Assembly: GCA_010909165.1 (NCBI GenBank)
Contig: MU008174.1
Span: forward strand, 372,001 to 436,000
Reading direction: 5' to 3'
From: Anthoceros angustus
Lineage: Eukaryota > Streptophyta > Anthocerotopsida > Anthocerotales > Anthocerotaceae
Length of the DNA: 64,000 bases
Positions 31,821-42,276 of this stretch are shown here, piece after piece (within the stretch, counting starts at the first letter, position 1; every line of letters starts with the position of its first letter). The translations under genes were made by a program, and so were the position numbers. The notes under the pieces are model-generated. The model did no database searches. It saw only the letters and a program-made list of their open reading frames with translations, and had not been told where the DNA came from.

Positions 31821-34800
31821 ACTGCGGTTACCTCCACAATAGACGGCATGGAGTCACGGCGGCCTATACCGGAAGGGAAAGCAGGAAAACGGTGTCGGGA
31901 AAGGGAAACAGGGGAAAGGATTTAGGGAAAGGGAAACCAGTGAAAGGATGTAGGGAAAGGGAAACTAGGAAAAGGATGTAGGGAAAGGGAAACCAGGGAA
32001 AGGATGCAGCGAAAGGGAAACCAGGAAAAGGGTGTAGGGAAAGGGAAACGAAAGGAAACCAGGAAAAGGGTGTAAGGAAAGGGGAACCGGGCGAACGATG
32101 TAGGGAAAGGGAAACGAAAGGGAAACCAAACCCGTCATTTTGTAGTAAAACTTTACTTCATAAGAAGAGCGAGAAAATGTTTGCAACAATCTCAATTGAA
32201 TTTCACACACACACTACAGGAAGGGCTTGGACCTCCAACCTTGTGTATAATGGCCACACCCTCTAGCCTTTCACTTTTATTTTGTAGTAAAACTTTACTT
32301 CATAAGAAAAGCCAAAAAATGTTTGCATCAATCTCAATTGAATTTCGGGCCACACACTACAGAAAGGGTTTGGACCTCCAACCTTGTGTATAATGGCCAC
32401 ATCCTCTAGCCAATTCAACTACTCTAGCTTTTGTTTCCACCATTTGGTTATACATATGTTGCCGTATTGTATGCACCATGAGTTCTCTGAAAGTTTCTAC
32501 AAAAGCTTGATTTTATTTTGGATCTAGCTCCATAAAAGCCATGTTCACAATGCATATATTGGTTCACGTGTTCACATGGGAGCCATGTCATGAATTGGGA
32601 GCAACGCCCGTGTTCACATGGGAGCCATGTCATAGTTGGGAGCAAACGCCCTTGCCTTTGCTTCATTAAGTTTGCACCTCCTACCCTTATCTTCGTTGCA
32701 TAAGTTTGCACCTCCTACCCTTGCCTTCGTTGCATAAATTTGCACCTCCTACCCTTGCCTTCGTTGCATAAGTTTGCACCTCCTACCCTTGGCTTCGGTA
32801 CATAAGTTTGCACCTCCTACCCTTGCCTTCATTGCATAAGTCCGCACCTCCTACGGCAAAGGCTTTTGCAACTTCTGGGCCGTTTGGAGCTTGTCATGCA
32901 ATGTACTTAGGAAAACAGACAACCTGACTGGACACATAAGTAAAGTGAAAAGAGTGCAAGAGAGATAACGCCGGTGTATGGCAATGATTATGCTCTTATG
33001 CAGCATGTGGATGCATGTATGTATGAGCATGTATGGATCTATGTGGATGGTATGGTTGATCTGTGGATGATATGTGCCATGTATGATCCACGTGTATGTC
33101 ATGGTATATGTGAGAATAACTAGCATATATAGGTGGAATAGGATATTTATTTCAAAAACCCTAAAAATCATAAAAGATAAAGCTTGAAAGTCCTTTGCTA
33201 TTGGAAACAAGAATTATTTCCTTGGCCTAAATTTAACCCTAGCCGCTCCCCAATCGCATGCGGATCTAGTTATTGAGAGCAAGGCGTGTGCTCTAGCAGA
33301 AAATGGCAAAGCTCAGGGCTAAATATGTAGAGCATCAGCTCAAGATAAGTTGGATTGTTGATGTTTGTATAGTAAAGAGATAGCCATCCTTCGCCCTATA
33401 CCATCTAGAACCGATGGTAGTCTAGGAAAGATTGTGGATAGAAGTCGAGACCCATTGACTTGGTTACCTTATTGGGCGAGATAGGAGAGTTGTTGATAAC
33501 ATTGTGGTTATAAGGCAAACAAGAAGGGCTGATTGAGGAATAGTCTTTTGAGGTCCGGGCCGAATGAGACTCTTGTGCGAGCATCTTGAGGAGGAGAACA
33601 GTTGGCCTTACAGCCAAAAAGTGGTGAGTTCACAAGTTCCAGTCCATCGGGACTGCGGTTACCTCCACAATAGACGGCATGGAGTCACGGCGGCCTATAC
33701 CGGAAGGGAAAGCAGGAAAACGGTGTCAGGAAAGGAAACCAGGGAAAGGATTTAGGAAAGGGAAACCAGTGAAAGGATGTAGGAAAGGGAAACTAGGAAA
33801 GGATGTAGGAAAGGGAAACCAGGAAAGGATGCAGCGAAAGGGAAACCAGGAAAGGGTGTAGGAAAGGGAAACGAAAGGAAACCAGGAAAAGGGTGTAAGG
33901 AAAGGGAACCAGAACGATGTAGGGAAAGGGAAACGAAAGGGAAACCAAACCCGTCATTTTGTAGTAAAACTTTACTTCATAAGAAGAGCGAGAAAATGTT
34001 TGCAACAATCTCAATTGAATTTCGGGCCACACACTACAGGAAGGGCTTGGACCTCCAACCTTGTGTATAATGGCCACACCCTCTAGCCTTTCACTTTTAT
34101 TTTGTAGTAAAACTTTACTTCATAAGAAAAGCCAAAAAATGTTTGCATCAATCTCAATTGAATTTCGGGCCACACACTACGAGAAGGGTTTGGACCTCCA
34201 ACCTTGTGTATAATGGCCACATCCTCTAGCCAATTCAACTACTCTAGCTTTTGTTTCCACCATTTGGTTATACATATGTTGCCGTATTGTATGCACCAGC
34301 AGGTTCTACAGAAAGTTTCTACAAAAGCTTCAGGATTTTATTTTTGGATCTAGCTCCATAAAAGCCATGTTCACAATGCATATATTGGTTCACGTGTTCA
34401 CATGGGAGCCATGTCATAGTTGGGAGCAAACGCCCGTGTTCACATGGGAGCCATGTCATAGTTGGGAGCAAACGCCCTTGCCTTTGCTTCATTAAGTTTG
34501 CACCTCCTACCCTTATCTTCGTTGCATAAGTTTGCACCTCCTACCCTTGCCTTCGTTGCATAAATTTGCACCTCCTACCCTTGCCTTCGTTGCATAAGTT
34601 TGCACCTCCTACCCTTGGCTTCGGTACATAAGTTTGCACCTCCTACCCTTGCCTTCATTGCATAAGTCCGCACCTCCTACGGCAAAGGCTTTTGCAACTT
34701 CTGGGCCGTTTGGAGCTTGTCATGCAATGTACTTAGGAAAACAGACAACTGGACACATAAGTAAAGTGAAAAGAGTGCAGAGAGATAACGCGGTGTATGG

Positions 34801-35495
34801 CAATGATTATGCTCTTATGCAGCATGTGGATGCATGTATGTATGAGCATGTATGGATCTATGTGGATGGTATGGTTGATCATGGATGATATGTGCCATGT
34901 ATGATCCACGTGTATGTCATGGTATATGTGAGAATAACTAGCATATATAGGTGGAATAGGATATTTATTTCAAAAACCCTAAAAATCATAAAAGATAAAG
35001 CTTGAAAGTCCTTTGCTATTGGAAACAAGAATTATTTCCTTGGCCTAAATTTAACCCTAGCCGCTCCCCAATCGCATGCGGATCTAGTTATTGAGAGCAA
35101 GGCGTGTGCTCTAGCAGAAAATGGCAAAGCTCAGGGCTAAATATGTAGAGCATCAGCTCAAGATAAGTTGGATTGTTGATGTTTGTATAGTAAAGAGATA
35201 GCCATCCTTCGCCCTATACCATCTAGAACCGATGGTAGTCTAGGAAAGATTGTGGATAGAAGTCGTAGACCCATTGACTTGGTTACCTTATTGGGCAGAG
35301 ATAGGAGAGTTGTTGATAACATTGTGGTTATAAGGCAAACAAGAAGGGCTGATTGAGGAATAGTCTTTTTGAGGTCTGGCTGGACGAATGAGCAGACTCT
35401 TGTGCAGGCATCTTGAGGAGGAGAACAGCGTTGGCCTTCTGTCAGAAAAAGTGGTGAGTTCACCTGAAGTTCCAGTCCCATCAGGACTCTGCGGT
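31821..35495. repeat. Tandem duplication, two units of about 1.83 kb
   Basis: Unit A 31,821-33,651 and unit B 33,652-35,495 share their whole order. Each has a purine-rich GGGAAAGGGAAACCAGG minisatellite (31,870-32,125 and 33,700-33,945), a doubled TTTTGTAGTAAAACTTTAC segment, a 34-bp CCTCCTACCCTTGCCTTCG minisatellite (32,664-32,860 and 34,494-34,690) and a common right end. Differences are small indels concentrated at CAG/CTG triplets. The right end of unit B runs on into a gag-like region, so the block is probably the 5' part of a retroelement. Confidence 0.9.
32664..32860. repeat. 34-bp minisatellite (copy in unit A)
   Basis: About six units of CATAAGTTTGCACCTCCTAC plus CCTTGCCTTCGTTG. 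The matching array in unit B is 34,494-34,690. Confidence 0.85.
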
Positions 35496-36200
35496 TGGAG
35501 GAGAGTAGTGACACAGACAGAATGGAGCAAGAGACTGTGTCGAGCAAGAACGATGTGCTCACTGGGAGACATGGAACCATGTCCCTAGCAGACTTTGAAG
35601 AGAAGTTTCGATGGAACATCGCTGAAATGAAGTTGACGAACAAGGATGAGTTTACTGCAGAGACGGCTGAAGATGGCGTTGTACCTAACGGTCGGAGAAG
35701 CACTCATGTACTACAGAGAGATCAAGAACAAAGTGTTGACTCTGGGTAGAGAGTGTTAGAAGGAAAAAAAAGAGACTATTGAGAAGGGGGAAACTGTCCA
35801 GTTGTCGAGGGCAAACGCAGTGGACTACATGGTGAACATCATGTTCAGCAAGTTCAATGACATGTTTCCTTTCTCATCTTTGGAGAATATCCAAGAGCTG
35901 TCCAAATTTGTGATCAGGCCGAATGAGCCTTTGGGATCAGCATATCTAAGGTTGAGGCAGTTGATCGAGGACATGGGTATTAAGACTCTCAGGGAGACAA
36001 CTGAAATTTTCTTGACAGCATTGCCCTCAGGCAATTAAGGAAGGTCGCCAATTCCGTTCACTCGGTGTATGGTGAGGTATATCAGTTGGTTAATATATAC
36101 TAGGTAGCCGAGAAGGTGTTGAAGGGTGATGCAGTTGCTAATGCTTATTGGGAAGAGCATAAGCTAATAAGGAGCAACAGTGCTAGGCATTAAGGAGGAC
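35495..36200 (+). pseudogene. Retrotransposon gag-like fragment
   Basis: Frames 35,495-35,749 and 35,802-36,038 code a helical, charged protein with the feel of an LTR-retrotransposon gag: blocks MSLADFEEKFRWNIAEMKL, MALYLTVGEALMYYREIK (in the frame crossing 35,690) and EPLGSAYLRLRQLIEDMGI. The frame shifts near 35,690 and stops at 36,036. No zinc knuckle, protease or reverse transcriptase follows. The upstream duplicated block may be its leader. Assignment as gag is an inference from composition and position. Confidence 0.4.
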
Positions 36201-37211
36201 CCCAACATCAGCAGAGGACAGATTACAAGGATAATCATTATCCTTGTAATCTATCTGCATCTCAAAAATGGGAGGAAGGAGTTTCCATATGGTTGCTAAA
36301 TGGAATCCGTTTCACCATGTTTGTTTTCCAATTCGGATTTATAATTGTGTGACAATGATTTACCTCCTTATTCATGCTTGCATGTGACTGCATCTTTGAC
36401 ACCAACAGGTGTTCATTTCTCTGCAGTTACTGTATTGTTCCACTTGATGCCTTACATTCTATGCATCTAATACATCCATATAGGACGGAAGCTGGAATGA
36501 GAAGTATATATGATCAGCTAGTGAATCTCATAAATAGTGAAAATGTGGCATCTGCTAGAGACTTATCTAGAGAAAAATCTATCCATTCTGTTGAGGTAAA
36601 TTAGTTTGCTCATTCTTGAGAGGCCATCCAGCAAATCGAGGAGTATGCCTCAGGCTAAGTTAATGCCTGAAGATACATGGATATGATGTGGCAGTGTGCC
36701 CTCATGGGGTTTAACAGTGGTGGCACAGAATTGGGGAGTGCTTTTCGAGCACTCCATGCAGAGATGCTGCATGAGGCGAATCTCGGGTTATCAAAGATGT
36801 TGATAGGGATTTTGTGTGAATCAGCAGACCAAGTTTGTCTCATAGCAAGACCGTTGCTGGAGATGGATCAACGATTGAGGTATCTCCAAGTAACTCACAG
36901 ATATCTTGAGTTGCGTCTTTTGGGCAATGATCAACATGGGTATTTTACCTCCAATTAGAACTTCGCAGCATATGAGCATCGATGCAAGTTTTTGTCCCCT
37001 GTATACTTGTGGAGTGTGAATTTGTGTCTAGGGACACCGTGAGGTCCACATTCACCCTCAATGTCGTTGTAGGCCTAGGATTCGCTCCCAAGGGAATGGT
37101 TTGTGCCAAGAGACGCTAACTTCTATCACTACTGACCTTTGCCTAAGTCGGGACTTTTATCACTCCTCTTACCTATCTACTCAACTACTACTACCTCCCG
37201 ACTTGTCCCTC

Positions 37212-37292
37212 ATCATTCCACGACAAATCTCATTCCACGACAAATCTTATTCCACGACAAATCTCATTCCACGACCGCAAATCTCATTCCAC
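37212..37292. repeat. 18-bp minisatellite AAATCTCATTCCACGACA
   Basis: Four to five near-identical units in tandem. Confidence 0.85.
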
Positions 37293-38264
37293 TACCGGGT
37301 AGTTGCTACGACTACCGAGGTGGGTCCCACACCAAACCCTAGCAACTCATCTCCGGCGATGGCGATCCACGCAGGCTACGTGCTCACGGTCGAGACTTTA
37401 TTTGGCACTCCACACTTCATGCACACACCAATTCCTAGAGACCAAAGTTCCACAAATCCTCTCTCACCTTCACACACACAAAGGCGCCACCCACACAATT
37501 CCACAAGGAATCTGTTTCCTCTTGTGCACACTTCCACCATGACACGGTTTGGATTCTTTTGGATCCACACAAATCTCCACCGTTAGTCTCTCAATTAGTT
37601 CCCTTCTCAACTCCTCTTACACCTCGCAGCGTCATGTTCAATCACTCCTTCACCCAATCTTCTCTCTCTCTCTCTCCCTCAATTCGCCCTGACTTCCAAC
37701 CATCCACTCAACACTTCTCTCTCAATTTGAACACAACTAAGAACAAGGGTGAAGGAAAGAAGAACCCCGGGCGTCCACAGGCGTTACGAGCAAGCTCCGG
37801 ACCGCCCGCGCCAATCCCTTGGTTTCCTCCTCCTTTGTCGCAAGATTGCTCTATCACCCCTCCTCCCCGGTTGCGGAGCAAGCTCTCGACCACCCCTAGG
37901 GCGTCTCGCGCACACCACCTCTGTCAATCGGACGTCTCCAACCAGCCACAGCGTGGGGATCTCAACCAGAGTTATCGATGTGAGGGGCACAACCAAGCCC
38001 CTTTATACAATTCTTTGGGCGTCATAGCCACCGGACTTTCAGTCCTAAAAGCGGTGAGCGAGGCCCCTACAATTTCGGACGGCCTTAGGTCCAGGATGGC
38101 ATCCTATCCAAAGTTCTATTCCTAGGATGCCACTACTCCCTGCCCATGTTATCTTCGCACTCCCCCTCCGATTTGGTCGCTGGCCCTTCGTCCTTTCTTT
38201 GCTGAATTTATGGGTCCTCCTTCCTCGTTCTTGATGGAAAATCCTCCCATAAACTCTCCTTTGT

Positions 38265-40097
38265 TTTCCATGATCCCAAGTCCCAGCTCCCTCACCAATC
38301 CTCCACCTCGGACCCTCAATGGTCCATATTTGGCCATTAGGCGTCAAAATTCTGCTGCAACCTTGGGCGCCATGCTCTGCAAAACCCTCACGCCCACGCC
38401 TCAAATTGCTGATAACTCGCCTCGGAATCTCCAACTTGGTCCCCAGGTTTCTTCCTTCCAGAATCGCGAGCTCCCGCCGCCACGGGCTGCCCTTCTGACC
38501 TCGTGCGAGCTCGTGCCACTGTCGAGATCGTCTGAGCTACCGCCCGCGCCTCGTGCCTTCCGAGTTCCCTTAGGGTTATATTTCCCGGAAACTCTCGATG
38601 CCAACCGCGCTACCACTTCTTCTTCCGACCGCTCCTTCCTTCCACGACCGCCCGTCAGTTCGCCAACCGTCTTGAAACATAGTCCCCGATCGTGACCACA
38701 CACAGTTCAACTACCGCCCGGTTGGTTCGACCTCTAGCCTACGGACCTCTGCCAAATATGGGGACCCCCCTCCCACATATATAGACTTTCTATTAGATAT
38801 TCCGAGACCAAAGGCCAAGGAGTATCGAGTTCATAGTCTAAGGACCGATTATTATTCAACCCAGGAAACAACCCAAAAACTCATAGGTCAAGGACACTTT
38901 CTAGTATAAATATCCCTTCCTACTAACAACCTAGCTCGTTTTGACACCAAACTTAGCAGAAAAAAACAAAAAATCACTCAAAGACACAATCCAACAGGGA
39001 GTTTCGAAATCCATATCGTTTACAATACTTGCAGTATTTCCTAACAACTTCATCAAGACTTTTGTTAAGTTCTTGGTTCGGTGCAAGATGGCTTGTTGTA
39101 GCTTTGGCCACACTGAACATACATTGCAAGAGTTAGATCATGCGACGATAAGGTATCATGTTTATTTTCTCCACTGCTTTTCCATGATCCCAAGTCCCAG
39201 CTCCCTCACCAATCCTCCACCTCGGACCCTCCAATGGTCCATATTTGGCCATTGGGCCAAATTTCAGCAACCTTGGGCCATGCTCTGCAAAACCCTCCTA
39301 CCAAATTGCTGATAACTCGCCTCGGAATCTCCAACTTGGTCCCCCTGTGGTTTCTTCCTTCCAGAATCGCGAGCTCCCGCCGCCACTGTGGCCTCGCCTT
39401 TACACCTCGTGCAGCTCGTGCCACTGTCGAGATCGTCTGAGCTACCTCCGCTACTGTGGCCTTCCGAGTTCCCTTAGGGTTATATTTCCCCGGAAACTCT
39501 ACGACCGCCAACCGGCTTCCGCTACCACTTCTTCTTCCGCGACCGCTCCTTCCTTCCACGACCGCCCGTCAGTTCGCCAACCGTCTTCGAAACATAGTCC
39601 CCGCACACCCCAGTCAGCGACCACACACCAGTTCAACTACCGCCCGGTTGGTTCGACCTCTAGCCTACGGACCTCTGCCAAATATGGGGACCCCCCTCCC
39701 ACATATATAGACTTTCTATTAGATATTCCGAGACCAAAGGCCAAGGAGTATCGAGTTCATAGTCTAAGGACCGATTATTATTCAACCCAGGAAACAACCC
39801 AAAAACTCATAGGTCAAGGACACTTTCTAGTATAAATATCCCTTCCTACTAACAACCTAGCTCGTTTTGACACCAAACTTAGCAGAAAAAAACAAAAAAT
39901 CACTCAAAGACACAATCCAACAGGGAGTTTCGAAATCCATATCGTTTACAATACTTGCAGTATTTCCTAACAACTTCATCAAGACTTTTGTTAAGTTCTT
40001 GGTTCGGTGCAAGATGGCTTGTTGTAGCTTTGGCCACACTGAACATACATTGCAAGAGTTAGATCATGCGACGATAAGGTATCATGTTTATTTTCTC
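38265..40097. repeat. Tandem duplication, two units of about 0.92 kb
   Basis: Units 38,265-39,180 and 39,181-40,097 both begin CATGATCCCAAGTCCCAGC and end in the transposase piece with GTATCATGTTTATTTTCTCC. The right 400 bp are virtually identical. The left 500 bp differ by indels such as GTGCGAGCTCG (38,500) against GTGCAGCTCG (39,408). A TATA-like TAGTATAAATATCCC occurs at 38,903 and 39,829. Confidence 0.9.
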
Positions 40098-41330
40098 CTG
40101 CTTTCAAGAGTTCAAACCTGAATTGAAACTTCTTGAATACTCTAATATGCTTGTATGTTGGGCTTGTAGTGCTGTTGAATCGATGAGAGGCAGTCTCAGT
40201 AAGTAGTAGATATCGGGGTTTGATACTATCAAGGTGCATGCTACGACTCACATATCAGACTGCATTCGAAGGTGTGGTCTTCCCTGGGAGTATGGCGCAG
40301 AAATGTTTGAGCAAATGCCTATACAATGGATGAAAGTGCCCTATCGAGCAAGCAACAAGCGCAACTTCACTTATCAAATTGTGAAGTATATCGTCGCCTG
40401 GCCGCATTGAGGAGTGAAATGGCAAATGCTAAAGGGCTAACACCACCAAAAGAGAGAGAGATTGCTCTTGATCGTATAACATCATATTGTCACTACCTTT
40501 CTTGGAATGATTGCTTTTTGTATTTTGAAACTAATCTAACTAGATAGTGGTTAATGTGCAGGCTGTTAACACTAGTATCTTCCAGCTATCTAGTGGCACA
40601 TTCCATGTAAGATGGCAAAGGCTTGTGGAGGGTGAAGAACTGACTCATGGAGATTCCACCAAACTGTTTGAAGCACAGCCTGAGCTGCAGTGTCATTTAC
40701 GGCAAGAGTTGGACACGTACTTGAGCAAAAATGGCCTATGATTGGCTTATGGACAGGTCACATTTCTACTCATTATCTTCTTTGCTGGAAATGTGTAGAA
40801 CACTATGTACGATGTTGAGAAAAATATTCTGCATAGCTTAAATGATGCTTTTGGTATTGTACATGCACAGGCCATGGTATTGAAGATAAGAACGAGTCTG
40901 GCCATAGTAGCAAGTGTTGGGAGACTGGCCAATGTACCTTAGAGCCAGCAATATTTTCCATGGAAGGCCATTTTTCTCATACATTAGCATTCAGATGGAA
41001 TATGAATGTGAGGAAGAACGAACCTCATATACGCAGGTCTGCTTATTTTTTATAGTGAAGACTCTAGATGCATGTGGGTTGAAGGGCATTAAGGAATTAG
41101 CTTTCATTCGACAGTATATCAAGTTGCAACGAACTGCATCTAGTGATTTGATTCAGTTTCAAGAGCTCAAGTGGGCTGATGGTCCTGCTCGACCCTTTGA
41201 ACATCGAAGCTTCAGTACCGATAGGTTCATGGTGGTTGAGATTAATAGAATCTTGAGAGCTCAATACTTGGTACTAAATTGGAACTCAGATTTCAAAACA
41301 AAGTTTTTTGTAAACAAGTACAAGCGTTAA

Positions 41331-41882
41331 GCTTGAGGATTGAAAGGAAAGGAAACCTTTCCTTTCAGAGTCACTGGAAAGGTTTTGAAGCAACTACGGT
41401 CTCTACAGCACTGGACACTAGCCAACAATTCGCTCCCACAACTGGGAGATAGCTACTTATTAGAGTTCTGTGCACTTTTTCCTTCTACAGGCCCATGTAT
41501 TCAGTCGAAGCTCAAAGAGAACTTTGAGATGTGTTTGACAGAGAATTCTAAGAGAACTCGTTTGCTCAAAGAGAACTCGTTCGTTGATGATAGCAACCTG
41601 ACGGCAATTTTTATATATGTAGGTTGATGTTAGACACCATCTGTGACAAAAAAACAACAAGAGCCTATCAAAAGCTGATTTGATGTACCACTCTCGTTTG
41701 GACAAGTGGCTGCAAAAAATATGTTGCTTTTACTACTTTGACCTGGGTCAGGAGGCAATTTCCACCATTCTTGTTGCTCATACATAACGACTTGGCTTTG
41801 AATCATCTCTCTTTGAACACTTTCACTGTGCGCATGTGCTTAGAGTAAAAACTGATCACATACACACGGTAGGCTATCAATA
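41331..41882. other. Flank between the transposase remnant and the copia element
   Basis: Probably the 3' part of the transposase gene. It carries an open frame at 41,340-41,627 without a recognised motif. Confidence 0.3.
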
Positions 41883-42027
41883 TGTTAAAGGTTATCCTAA
41901 CACAGATTAACATATGATTACCTAATGCTAGTTAGGTAAATTGAACAGTCACTTGTGCAAGTATTTTAACACACACAATTTTGTATTTTATTCATTCTGT
42001 TTACAACAAGCTTCCGCTTTTATATCA
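41883..42027 (+). repeat. 5' LTR of the copia element
   Basis: 145 bp, TGTTAAAGG to TATATCA, preceded by CAATA. Confidence 0.95.
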
Positions 42028-42039
42028 TGGTATCAGAGC
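42028..42039 (+). promoter_or_regulatory. Primer-binding site (tRNA-iMet type)
   Basis: TGGTATCAGAGC directly follows the LTR terminal CA; this is the standard plant copia primer site. Confidence 0.95.
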
Positions 42040-42276
42040 TCCAGGCTCTTTGATCCATGCTGCTCGTCTTTACATAGATGTAGGCTTCTCTATCTACGAG
42101 AACAGATGCTGCACTCCAGATGAGATAAGGTTTTCAACGTAATTTAGTGTGCATTCACACATACACGCTAAGCTATGTTGAAACTCCTATCTCACCCCCT
42201 GCACATCACTGTTAGCCTAGCCATGGTGGGATTGCATTAAGAAACAATCTATGTCGGTCTCACTTGAGCAGCAGGG

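Larger units (their letters stand above)
36374..41330 (+). pseudogene. Degenerate Plavaka/CACTA-type (CMC superfamily) transposase, interrupted
   Basis: Scattered pieces match, in order, the C-terminal half of Plavaka-type transposases as I know them. Piece 1 (36,677-37,010) has ALHAEMLHEANLGLSKML and then, past a stop, NFAAYEHRC. Piece 2 (about 38,990-39,175, repeated at about 39,920-40,105) has NFIKTFVKFLVRCKM and HTLQELDHATIRYH. Piece 3 (40,234-40,411) has HISDCIRRCGLPWEYGAEMFE and then PYRASNKRNFTYQIVKYI. Piece 4 (40,914-41,330) has LRASNIFHGRPFFSYI and a terminal INRILRAQYLV..FFVNKY block. Stops, frame shifts, a 2-kb interruption (about 37.0-39.0 kb) and a 0.9-kb tandem duplication show it is dead. 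Exons between may be separated by real introns. No TIRs were located. Confidence 0.5.

Noticed and set aside
32664-34690. CRISPR-like array
   Set aside because: Units follow each other without unique spacers, and the DNA is clearly nuclear plant DNA.
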